DNA of 64,000 bases from Pseudomonas laurylsulfativorans (lineage in GTDB: Bacteria; Pseudomonadota; Gammaproteobacteria; Pseudomonadales; Pseudomonadaceae). The stretch's first letter is position 1; each line of letters starts with the position of its first letter. The stretch covers positions 62,001-126,000 of the forward strand of contig NZ_MUJK01000008.1 of assembly GCF_002906155.1 (NCBI RefSeq). Direction: 5' to 3'. The notes under the pieces are model-generated. The model saw only the letters and a list, made by a program, of their open reading frames with translations, did not search any database and was not told where the DNA came from. Positions 16,775 to 25,431 of this stretch are shown one piece after another. Position numbers and translations under genes: made by a program.

Positions 16775-18553
16775 TCAGAATTGCGCGGCATCCAGCAGGA
16801 ACAACGACTCGCTGCCGGCCTTCACCGACGCGCTCAACGAGTGAATACGCGGCAACAGGCGAGCAAAATAGAACCGTGCCGTGCCCAGCTTGCTGGCATA
16901 GAAATCGTCCTGCGCTTCCTTGCCGAAAGCCGCCTTGGCCATCAGCGCCCACATGTAGGCGTAAGCCACGTAGCCGAACGCTTGCAGATACTCGACCGAC
17001 GCCGCTCCGATTTCGTTCGGATTGGTCTTCGCCCGGTCAAGCAACCACGCGGTCAGCTCATCAAGGGTGGTCACGGCGTCGTTCAGCGGCTTGGTGAACT
17101 CGGCGAGGTCCGCGCTGGCGGTCGCCGTGAAGTGACGAATCTCGTCAGCGAACAGGTTATAGAACGCCCCGCCGCTGCCCACGATCTTGCGCCCGACCAG
17201 GTCCAGCGCCTGAATGCCGTTGGTGCCTTCGTAGATCTGGGTGATGCGCACGTCGCGCACCAGTTGCTCCTGGCCCCATTCACGGATGTAACCGTGGCCG
17301 CCGAAGATCTGCTGGCCGTGTACGGTGGTTTCCAGGCCGAGGTCGGTCAGGAACGCCTTGGCCACCGGGGTCAGCAACGCCACCAGGTCTTCCGCACGTT
17401 TGCGGGTGGCGGCGTCTTCGCTGAACTTGGCGGTGTCCAGCTGCATCGCTACGTAGGTGGAAAACGCACGACCACCTTCGTTCGAGGCTTTCATGGTCAG
17501 CAACATGCGACGCACGTCCGGGTGGACGATGATCGGGTCAGCCACTTTGTCCTTGTTCTGCGCGCCGGTTGGCGAACGGCTTTGCAGACGGTCACGGGCG
17601 TATTCCACGGCGTTCTGGTACGAGCGCTCGCCAGTGGCCAGGCCCTGGATACCGACGCCCAGACGCTCGTAGTTCATCATGGTGAACATCGCCGCCAGGC
17701 CTTTGTTCGGCTCGCCGACCAGGTAACCCACAGCCTCATCGAAGTTCATCACGCAGGTCGCGGACGCCTGGATGCCCATCTTGTGTTCGATCGAACCGCA
17801 ATTGGCCGGGTTGCGCGCGCCCAGGCTGCCATCGGCATTGACCATGAACTTCGGCACCAGGAACAGCGAAATACCCTTCGGCCCTGCCGGTGCATCCGGC
17901 AGCTTGGCCAGCACCAGGTGGATGATGTTTTCGGTCAGGTCGTGTTCGCCACCGGTGATGAAGATCTTGGTGCCGCTGACCTTGTAGGAACCGTCGGCCT
18001 GAGGCTCGGCCTTGGTGCGAATGATCCCCAGGTCCGTACCGGCGTGTGGCTCGGTCAGGCACATGGAACCGGCCCAGATGCCGGCATACATGTTCGGCAG
18101 GTATGCGGCTTTCAGCTCTTCGCTGGCGTGGGCGTTGATCGACAGGCAAGCGCCGGCGGTCAGCATCGGGTACAGGCCGAACGACAGACTGGCGGAGTTG
18201 ACCATTTCTTCGACCTGGGCCGAAACGGCTTTGGGCATGCCCATGCCGCCGTAGGCCGGATCGCCACCGACACCGACCCAGCCGCCTTCAGCGTAAGTCT
18301 GATAGGCCTGTGGGAAACCTGCCGGCGTGGTGACGGCACCGTCCGCCCAATGGCAACCTTCTTCGTCAGCGGCACGGCTCAGTGGTGCGATGCTTTTACT
18401 GGTGACTTTGCCAGCTTCTTCCAGGATGGCTTCGACCGTTTCTGCATCCACAGTCTCGGCCAGCGCAGGCAGCTCGGCCCAGAGTTTGGCGACCTCGAAA
18501 ACTTCATTGAGGACGAAGCGCATATCGCGCAGGGGCGCTTTGTAGTCAGCCAT
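16775..18553 (-). CDS. Acyl-CoA dehydrogenase (large FadE-type, paralogue 1)
   Basis: This flavoprotein oxidises an acyl-CoA to trans-2-enoyl-CoA, the first step of beta-oxidation. It is 592 residues: a short N-terminal extension domain (MADYKAPLRDMRF), the classical acyl-CoA dehydrogenase core (MCLTEPHAGTDLG, KIFITGGEHD) and a C-terminal extra domain. The putative catalytic base is E442 in IYEGTNGIQALDL. GAGG lies six bases before the ATG. Its position next to the second paralogue recalls PA0508/PA0507 of P. aeruginosa, where related enzymes are called FadE. Chain-length preference cannot be read from the sequence. Confidence 0.93.
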   Translation of the reverse strand: MADYKAPLRDMRFVLNEVFEVAKLWAELPALAETVDAETVEAILEEAGKVTSKSIAPLSRAADEEGCHWADGAVTTPAGFPQAYQTYAEGGWVGVGGDPAYGGMGMPKAVSAQVEEMVNSASLSFGLYPMLTAGACLSINAHASEELKAAYLPNMYAGIWAGSMCLTEPHAGTDLGIIRTKAEPQADGSYKVSGTKIFITGGEHDLTENIIHLVLAKLPDAPAGPKGISLFLVPKFMVNADGSLGARNPANCGSIEHKMGIQASATCVMNFDEAVGYLVGEPNKGLAAMFTMMNYERLGVGIQGLATGERSYQNAVEYARDRLQSRSPTGAQNKDKVADPIIVHPDVRRMLLTMKASNEGGRAFSTYVAMQLDTAKFSEDAATRKRAEDLVALLTPVAKAFLTDLGLETTVHGQQIFGGHGYIREWGQEQLVRDVRITQIYEGTNGIQALDLVGRKIVGSGGAFYNLFADEIRHFTATASADLAEFTKPLNDAVTTLDELTAWLLDRAKTNPNEIGAASVEYLQAFGYVAYAYMWALMAKAAFGKEAQDDFYASKLGTARFYFARLLPRIHSLSASVKAGSESLFLLDAAQF

Positions 18554-18707
18554 GGCAAACCTCGCAAGATCTATACAGGTGATTCACAGGAAGAGTATTT
18601 TCGTTGGACCGGAGTGTACCTCAACAACTTTTGTGACACATAGGGTCAGCTCATGACCATTTTGTTATTTTTAGTCATTGCCGTGGACGGGAGTGAACGG
18701 ATGAAAC

Positions 18708-18808
18708 TGTAGGAGCGAGCCCGCTCGCGAAAAACCCCAAGGCGCCACTGGGCATCTGGTTTTACGCGTTATCGTTCACGACCATCGCGAGCAAGCTCGC
18801 TCCTACAG
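18708..18808. repeat. REPIN between two acyl-CoA dehydrogenase genes
   Basis: TGTAGGAGCGAGCCCGCTCG and TCGCGAGCAAGCTCGCTCC copies in inverted orientation. It lies downstream of paralogue 2 and upstream of paralogue 1, so the two genes are probably separate transcription units. Confidence 0.9.
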
Positions 18809-18816
18809 GGTAGGTG

Positions 18817-20613
18817 TCAGAGCGCAAATAGCTCCGCCGGCAGTTGCATCAGGCAATCGCTGCCCGCTTCGATGGCCGCCCGATGGGCGGCTGTGCGCGG
18901 TAGCAAGCGCTTGAAGTAAAACTCGCTGGTCGCCAGTTTGCCCCGGCAGAAATCACCATCGCCGCTGCCAGCATCGAGCTGCGCCTGGGCCACCAGCGCC
19001 ATGCGCAACCACAGGTAGCCGAGGATGATGTAACCGCTGTACATCAGGTAATCCACCGACGCGGCGCCGACTTCGTCCGGGTTTTTCATCGCCGCCATAC
19101 CGACCTTGGTGGTCAACTCACCCCACTGTTGATTCAGTTGATTGAGCTGCGCCACATACCCGGCCAGTTGCGGATGTTCGGCGTTCGCCGCGCAGAACTT
19201 ATGGACGATTTTGGTGAACCCGCGCAGCAGCTTGCCTTGGCTGCCGAGTACCTTGCGCCCAAGCAAATCCAGCGCCTGAATACCGTTGGTGCCCTCATAG
19301 ATCGGCGCGATCCTGCAGTCACGTACCAGTTGCTCCATACCCCATTCGCGAATGAACCCGTGGCCGCCAAACACCTGCATGCCGTGGTTGGTCACTTCCA
19401 GCCCGGTGTCAGTCATGAAAGCTTTGCAAATCGGCGTGAGGAACGCCAGCAAGTCTTCAGCCTCCTGACGCGCCGTTTCGTCCGGGCTCAGGTGTGCAGC
19501 GTCGAGCAACTGCGCGGTGAAGTAAGTCAGCGCACGATTGCCTTCGTTGAAAGCTTTCATGGTCAGCAACATCCGTCGCACATCGGGGTGCACGATGATC
19601 GGGTCGGCGGATTTTTCCGGCGCCTTCGGGCCTGTCAGCGCGCGCATCTGTAAACGGTCATTGGCGTACTTGATCGCGCCCTGGAAGCTCGCCTCGCCCA
19701 GACACAACCCTTGCATGCCGGTACCCAGCCGCGCGTGGTTCATCATGGTGAACATGCAGTTCAGGCCCTTGTTCGGCTCGCCGATCAGGAAACCCTTGGC
19801 CTCGTCGAAGTTCAGCACGCAGGTGGCCGAGGCCTTGATGCCCATCTTGTGTTCAATCGAGCCGCAGGACACGCCGTTGCGCTCGCCCGCCTCGCCCGTC
19901 GCATCGGGCAGGAACTTGGGCACGATGAACAGCGAAATGCCCTTGGTCCCGGCCGGTGCGTCCGGCAATTTGGCCAGCACCAGGTGAATGATGTTGGCAC
20001 TCATGTCGTGCTCGCCCGCGGAGATGAAGATCTTGCTGCCGGAGATTGCATAGCTGCCATCAGCCGCCGGCACGGCGCGGGTCTTGATGATGCCAAGGTC
20101 GGTGCCGCAATGGGCTTCGGTCAGGCACATGGTGCCCGTCCATTGGCCGGCGGTGAGCTTCTTCAAATAGGTCTGCTTTTGCGCCTCGGTGCCATGGGCA
20201 TGGATCGCCGACATCGCACCATGGGTCAGGCCGGGGTACATGCCCCAGGACGTATTGCTGGAACCGACCATTTCACTGATGACCAGGCCCAGAGAACTGG
20301 GCAAACCCTGGCCACCGTAGGCCGGATCCGCCGCCAGGCCATGCCAGCCGCCCTCGACATACTGGGCGAACGCCTGCTTGAAGCCTGCTGGCGTGGTGAC
20401 CACGCCATTGTCGAAATGGCAGCCTTCTTCATCGCCACTGCGGTTGAGCGGCGACAGCACGTTTTCGCAGAACTTCGCCCCTTCTTCGAGGATCGCATTG
20501 ACCATGTCCGGGCTGGCATCGGTGGCCCCCAGCGCGGCGTAGTTACGGTGAAAGTCGAAGACGTGGTCGATCAGAAAGCGCATGTCGCGCAAGGGAGCTT
20601 TGTACTCGGGCAT
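18817..20613 (-). CDS. Acyl-CoA dehydrogenase (large FadE-type, paralogue 2)
   Basis: A 598-residue acyl-CoA dehydrogenase with the same three-part layout as the neighbouring paralogue: N-terminal MPEYKAPLRDMRF, core MCLTEAHCGTDLG and KIFISAGEHD, and a C-terminal extension. The likely catalytic glutamate is E440 in IYEGTNGIQALDLLG. I chose the ATG at 20613 because GGAG lies seven bases upstream; the ATG two codons earlier is too close to that site. Probably FAD-dependent and acting with electron-transfer flavoprotein in fatty acid breakdown. Confidence 0.93.
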   Translation of the reverse strand: MPEYKAPLRDMRFLIDHVFDFHRNYAALGATDASPDMVNAILEEGAKFCENVLSPLNRSGDEEGCHFDNGVVTTPAGFKQAFAQYVEGGWHGLAADPAYGGQGLPSSLGLVISEMVGSSNTSWGMYPGLTHGAMSAIHAHGTEAQKQTYLKKLTAGQWTGTMCLTEAHCGTDLGIIKTRAVPAADGSYAISGSKIFISAGEHDMSANIIHLVLAKLPDAPAGTKGISLFIVPKFLPDATGEAGERNGVSCGSIEHKMGIKASATCVLNFDEAKGFLIGEPNKGLNCMFTMMNHARLGTGMQGLCLGEASFQGAIKYANDRLQMRALTGPKAPEKSADPIIVHPDVRRMLLTMKAFNEGNRALTYFTAQLLDAAHLSPDETARQEAEDLLAFLTPICKAFMTDTGLEVTNHGMQVFGGHGFIREWGMEQLVRDCRIAPIYEGTNGIQALDLLGRKVLGSQGKLLRGFTKIVHKFCAANAEHPQLAGYVAQLNQLNQQWGELTTKVGMAAMKNPDEVGAASVDYLMYSGYIILGYLWLRMALVAQAQLDAGSGDGDFCRGKLATSEFYFKRLLPRTAAHRAAIEAGSDCLMQLPAELFAL

Positions 20614-20698
20614 GGTCATTCTCCGTCGGCAGATTTCTCCAACCTACTGCCGCCGACCCTGCCTCACAATCACCTTCCGCTCGCTGAATGCGCCATCA

Positions 20699-21991
20699 TC
20701 ACTCAACCGTAGCGGCGTCCCTGCGCACGGCGCCACGGCGGTTCTGCGCGAACGCCATCACACAGTTGCGTCCGGCGCCCTTGGCGCTGTAGAGCGCCTG
20801 GTCAGCAGACTTGAGCACCTCTTCAGGGGTGCGTTGATCGATCCGTTCGGCAACGCCGATACTGACCGTCACCGAGACACTCGACGCACCGGAACCGGCA
20901 CGCCGCTGGCGCCCCTGATTATCGTCCTGCGGGCGATTTTCCTGATTGCGCAGTTGAATGTTGTAGGTGGCGATGGACTCGCGAATGACTTCCAGGTGCG
21001 GCATGCACTCTTCGAGGGTCTTGCCTGCAAACACCAGGGCAAATTCCTCGCCGCCATAGCGATACGCCTTACCGCCACCGCCTATTTTCGACAGTTTGCT
21101 GGCCACCAGCCGTAGCACCTGGTCGCCGACGTCGTGGCCGTGGGTGTCGTTGAATTTCTTGAAGTGGTCGACGTCGCTCATCGCCAACACGTAGTTGCGC
21201 CCCAACCGTTGCATGCGTTCATTCAACGCGCGACGGCCCGGTAGCCCGGTCAGCTCGTCGCGGAAGGCCATTTGATAGGCTTCGTGGGCAACGGCGGCGG
21301 CGATCATCAGCATCACCTGACTGCACATGATGTTCAGCGTGAACGGCAGGATGAAGGTTTCCGGCAACATCCAGAACAGCCCGAGCAGCCCCACCCATTG
21401 CGCGGCATGCAGCGGTCGCGGGTTGCGCCAGTATTGCCAGGCCAGCAGCAAAAACGCCGCAATGAACACCGGATAGGACAACTGGATCAGGCTCATCCAG
21501 GCGCCATGCAAGGCGGGCCAGCGAATCTCCGACAACCAGATCAGCAGCGCATGTGGATAACTTTGCTCAAGCCCCAGCGCCACGCTGCCGACCGCCAGTA
21601 ATACCGCGAAACGCGCCACCATGTCCTGAAACAGATGAGTGCGCTCCTGCCACGCTGCGAACACACCAAACAGCAGCGGCAGCAGCAGGCAACACAAATG
21701 AAAGACCACGGCGGCATCGTCACGCACCTTGCCGTTGTCGCGGTAGTAGTCAGTCTGGGTGTCGAGCAGGAAGTAGGCGATGTACACCGTGACCATCAGA
21801 AACAGCTCACGCTGACGTCGGTAAACCGCGCAATAGGCGCCACCGAGCAGTAACACCAGGGTGGGCAGCACGTTGAACAGCGAGGTGAAGAAGACGTTCA
21901 GATCCTTGATGTATGCAGCCGCAAGCCCCGCCAGTAACAGCAGTAAAGACGGCAGGAAATGACTGAAACGCATCGCGGAAGAACGCAACAA
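20699..21991 (-). CDS. Membrane-anchored GGDEF diguanylate cyclase
   Basis: It probably synthesises cyclic-di-GMP. The N-terminal ~230 residues form about six or seven hydrophobic helices (for example FLPSLLLLLAGLAAAYI); the C-terminus is a GGDEF domain with the intact signature GGEEF at residues 313-317. The inhibitory RxxD site is not present before the signature (the segment reads GGGGKAYRY), so product feedback at that site is unlikely. The TTG at 21991 has GGAG eight bases upstream; the ATG at 21973 is the alternative. It separates acyl-CoA dehydrogenase paralogue 2 from the di-haem gene. Confidence 0.88.
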   Translation of the reverse strand: MLRSSAMRFSHFLPSLLLLLAGLAAAYIKDLNVFFTSLFNVLPTLVLLLGGAYCAVYRRQRELFLMVTVYIAYFLLDTQTDYYRDNGKVRDDAAVVFHLCCLLLPLLFGVFAAWQERTHLFQDMVARFAVLLAVGSVALGLEQSYPHALLIWLSEIRWPALHGAWMSLIQLSYPVFIAAFLLLAWQYWRNPRPLHAAQWVGLLGLFWMLPETFILPFTLNIMCSQVMLMIAAAVAHEAYQMAFRDELTGLPGRRALNERMQRLGRNYVLAMSDVDHFKKFNDTHGHDVGDQVLRLVASKLSKIGGGGKAYRYGGEEFALVFAGKTLEECMPHLEVIRESIATYNIQLRNQENRPQDDNQGRQRRAGSGASSVSVTVSIGVAERIDQRTPEEVLKSADQALYSAKGAGRNCVMAFAQNRRGAVRRDAATVE

Positions 21992-22085
21992 GGGTAAAGC
22001 TCCGACCCGTCAGATCAATAGATGGCAATGTGCCCACTACTTTAACGGCAGTACCCCCGATTTGCTGAGTGAAATACTGAGGTAT

Positions 22086-22130
22086 TTGAAAAAGGGCGCC
22101 ACTGGCGTCCATCAACTGCCAGTGGCGCAA
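22086..22130 (-). terminator. Intrinsic terminator of the di-haem peroxidase-like gene
   Basis: GCGCCACTGGC (22096-22106) and GCCAGTGGCGC (22118-22128) form a perfect 11-base stem. In minus-strand RNA it is followed by CCCUUUUUC. It lies 15 bases past the stop. Confidence 0.88.
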
Positions 22131-22142
22131 GGGGAAAACCTG

Positions 22143-24287
22143 TTACAGGTCGTTGTTGAACGGTTGCAGCGGCCCCTCCAGACGCGTACGACCTTCCGCA
22201 CCGACCGGCTTGAGCTGAATGTCGGCGTCCTGCGCCTGCCGGGTGGTGATCTTCGGACTGGCCGGTTTTTGCCCGACCGAATTTTCATCACCCTTTTCGC
22301 CTTGGGGCAGTACCAGCGAAGGATGGTCAAACGGCGCCCGCTCCCACGCGACGCGCGGATCAGTGAGGCCGACCTCCATGAACTTGACCAGCGCCTCCAC
22401 CTCAGCCGGCGTCAGGTTGAGCCGGGTCATGTCCGGATCAAGATTGGAGCCGTTGTGCTGATTGACCGCCGGGTGCTCAAAGCCACTGGTGTTGCTGGCA
22501 TCCTCCCCACGCCGGTCGCCGCCGCGGTTGTAGAACTCCATCACCTGTTGCAGCGTTGCGCGACTGCCGTTGTGGAAGTACGGCCCGGTCAACGCGATGT
22601 TGCGCAAGGTCGGCGTCTTGAAGGCGCCATCGACCGCGTCGCGGAAACCGACTTTGGGTTTGAGCGTCGCATCACAAGGGATGGCCGGGCTCAAGGGCGC
22701 TTCGAAGGTGCACACATCAACTTCCAGCGGGTCAGGGATCTGACCGCCCTGGAGTACGGTGTTGTACTGGCGAGTGAAAGACAACGGATTGCCCCAGGCA
22801 TCCGTCCCGCCGAGCGCCAGGTCTTCCGAGGTCGGGCGCACCCCTGTGTTGTAGAAGCCGTTGTCATAAAGCGTGGTCAGGTTGTCGGCCATGACCATGC
22901 GTTCGATCCGCTCCCGAGGATGGAACAGCAAGCGGCTGCCGGCATTGGTCAACTCCGCGCCACCATGGCAACTGACACATTTGCCCTTGCCCAGGAACAG
23001 GTTCATGCCCTCGACCTGCTGGTTGTTCATGGCGGTGTGATCGCCCTGTAAGTAGGCATCCAGCGGCGCCTGGTCCGAGATCAGCGTGGACTCATACATC
23101 TGAATCGCCAACCCGAAGAACAGCGGGAAGTTCGCCTCCATCTGGGTATAGGGCGCGCCGCCCAGCGAGACCTGCTGCGTGGCGTTCCACAGGCGCGGCT
23201 GGAACGCGTTCTTGATCAGTTCACGATAAGTCGGCCGGCGGGCACCGGATACCGGTGCGAGTACCGAATCGGTGGACGAGATTCGTTGCTGCTTGAGCAT
23301 CAAGGTGTCGAGCATGCGCCGGCCGATGTCGGCGAAGGTACGACCGCCGCAGGACATTTCCACCGGGCTGCCGGGTGGCCCTACCGCCTGCGAGGCGGCG
23401 GAAGCATCCTTGAGTGCCAGCCTGACCTTGGTCGCCACACCACTGCGATCGCTGGTCACGAAAATCCCGGCGTCAGGGTCGCGATTGCCGAACGGTGAGA
23501 AACCGTTGAAGACGTTATTGGCCCGGCCATCCCAGAAGTTGCGCACGTTGAACGCGGCGTTGATCACCGTGGGTGCGTTGCGCCCGGTACTGCGGCGAAC
23601 ATTGATGCCGCCCACCTGGAAGATGCCGTCCGGTTGCTGAATGCACTTGTCGAAACGCGCCTGATGGGGCTTGACGAAGTTGGCGTCGAAAACGCCTTGC
23701 GAGCCGATCACATCGTCAGTCGAGTAGAGAATGGCCGAGTTGCGATCCAGCGGATTGGCCAGCACATGGGTCGGGAAGTCACTTTTCTTCAGCAGGTAGT
23801 TCGGACCGCCCTTGCCACCGGATTTGGTGGTGTAGCTCGGTACGTCGCCGGGTATGTCCGAGGCGGTGAACGGTTTGTTGAAAATCGACGAGACGTTCGC
23901 GTTGGTATTGGCCTGGCCCGGGTTGATCTGGTTGGTGGTGCGGTGATCGGCACCCGCGTGGAAGTGGCACGACGCGCAAGCAGTGGAACCGTCACTGCCG
24001 ATCTCCATGTCCCAGAACAGTGCCTTGCCCAAGAGCACTGCCGCCGGGCGATTGAGCACGTAGTCGGTCATCAGGTCGACTTTGCGCCCGCCTTCGGTTC
24101 CCGATGGGTCGGGCGGCAGCAGGCCGCGCAGCGACTGCAGAGTGGGCACGTCCGGTACGGGCGGATCGACCGCTACCGGGTCAGCGGCCCAGACACTCGC
24201 GACCGGTAGACCGATGGCAAACAGAGCGCCCGCCATCGCACAGGCAAAACGGGTGATTCGAAAGAGGCTCAAGTACTTGACCATCAT
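22143..24287 (-). CDS. Secreted di-haem protein of the MauG / cytochrome c peroxidase family
   Basis: A 714-residue periplasmic protein with an N-terminal signal sequence (hydrophobic stretch ACAMAGALFAIGLPVASVWA, likely cleavage near VWA-AD). It has exactly two CxxCH haem-attachment motifs (CASCH in the N-terminal half, CVSCH in the C-terminal half). MauG/CcpA-type segments GPYFHNGSRATLQQVMEFYN and NGFYNTGV are present. It is about twice the length of classical CcpA or MauG. Family members reduce H2O2 or carry out high-valent iron oxidation of partner proteins. It is divergent from an unrecognised secreted protein. Which reaction it performs is unknown. Confidence 0.85.
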   Translation of the reverse strand: MMVKYLSLFRITRFACAMAGALFAIGLPVASVWAADPVAVDPPVPDVPTLQSLRGLLPPDPSGTEGGRKVDLMTDYVLNRPAAVLLGKALFWDMEIGSDGSTACASCHFHAGADHRTTNQINPGQANTNANVSSIFNKPFTASDIPGDVPSYTTKSGGKGGPNYLLKKSDFPTHVLANPLDRNSAILYSTDDVIGSQGVFDANFVKPHQARFDKCIQQPDGIFQVGGINVRRSTGRNAPTVINAAFNVRNFWDGRANNVFNGFSPFGNRDPDAGIFVTSDRSGVATKVRLALKDASAASQAVGPPGSPVEMSCGGRTFADIGRRMLDTLMLKQQRISSTDSVLAPVSGARRPTYRELIKNAFQPRLWNATQQVSLGGAPYTQMEANFPLFFGLAIQMYESTLISDQAPLDAYLQGDHTAMNNQQVEGMNLFLGKGKCVSCHGGAELTNAGSRLLFHPRERIERMVMADNLTTLYDNGFYNTGVRPTSEDLALGGTDAWGNPLSFTRQYNTVLQGGQIPDPLEVDVCTFEAPLSPAIPCDATLKPKVGFRDAVDGAFKTPTLRNIALTGPYFHNGSRATLQQVMEFYNRGGDRRGEDASNTSGFEHPAVNQHNGSNLDPDMTRLNLTPAEVEALVKFMEVGLTDPRVAWERAPFDHPSLVLPQGEKGDENSVGQKPASPKITTRQAQDADIQLKPVGAEGRTRLEGPLQPFNNDL

Positions 24288-25431
24288 GACACTCTCGATT
24301 CAGTAGGGAGTCGCCAAGCTCCGTGATTATCCTGTTGCGAGATACACTCATCGCCGAAACTTTGCTGCTTGCACGAGTAGTTACATCCACTCGAGAAATG
24401 GCTCGGGCAAAACGAAGCTTGACTGAAAAAGTACTCTCTTGGCTCAGGGTTGATTAAGACATTGCTCTGTCGCACCGCCGGGTGCGCTTAACTCTACTCT
24501 AGCTGTAACAAAACATTTCAACAGAAAAAATTATTTTTATCCAGGCCAACACAATTAAAAATTTGTGCTTGTAAACGCACCTGACAACACAAAAAAACTA
24601 AGACTAAAGACTTACCTCAAATTTGGTGAACTTCCCCCACTACTGGGTCACCCCCCCAAAACCTTGCATATACCGGCTCACACGAAAATCTTAAGCCAAT
24701 GTTTTTAAAGCTCAATATGTATTCAGATCAGTGCTTGAGAATTTGGCAAAGCAATTGCTAACTCATACTTCGCCGGGGCTAACCGCATTTACAATAAACG
24801 CCTGCAAGCCCAGACAACCAATAGGAGCCAACCATCACAAAACACAACTACTCCGCACGTGCGCAAGTTGCACTGCGCGAGCTATGGGCTTATTTAATAT
24901 CAACACAAAAACCTCGTTACCAACACTTCGATACATTTCTCTTTCGATGTCTTTTCGCCCAGAGTAGATATAGACAACTTTTCTCATTCAGCACTTAGAA
25001 CAGAACGCGCCCAGCGAGCATCTTAACTTCACTTCGCACACTCCCGAACTTGGGTATGTATCCCCCCCTATGTTGGTGGCTATTAATTCGGCAGTGTTGC
25101 GCGCAATACCATCCTTGACCGCGCAACCCGCATTCCGAGTGCGTCGGCAGCGATTTGTATCAAATTGTTTCATGGCCGGCACGACAACTGCTTTGTACGC
25201 CTCAGGCTCAAGGAAATGTCTCTCGCGATTGCGCCCGTAACCGGCCGACGCAACGCAGGTTGAAAGCATCCAGACGGGAAGAATCGGGCCATACACAGGC
25301 ACTTGTCCCGGTGGATCGAGCCCCAACTCGATACCCACGGCTTTGCGCTTTTCTTGCGCAGGATTCAGCGTATCAGCAGAGCTGCGAGTCGATTGGCCGG
25401 CAACTGGTCCTGCAATATTCTGGAGAGATCC
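24288..25431. other. AT-rich gene-free intergenic region between two divergent secreted-protein genes
   Basis: About 1.1 kb with no convincing gene. The first ~700 bases are clearly richer in A+T than the rest of the window (runs such as AAAAAATTATTTTTAT near 24525). It must hold the promoters of both flanking genes. One minus-strand reading frame (24988-25338, 116 residues, several cysteines) has fairly ordinary codons, but lacks a good start, ribosome site, signal peptide or recognisable domain. A remnant of a lost gene is possible. Confidence 0.6.

Noticed and set aside
24988..25338. A 116-codon minus-strand frame in the AT-rich gap
   Set aside because: Codons look ordinary, but the GTG start has no ribosome site and no signal peptide or domain is visible. 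Kept only as a possible remnant.
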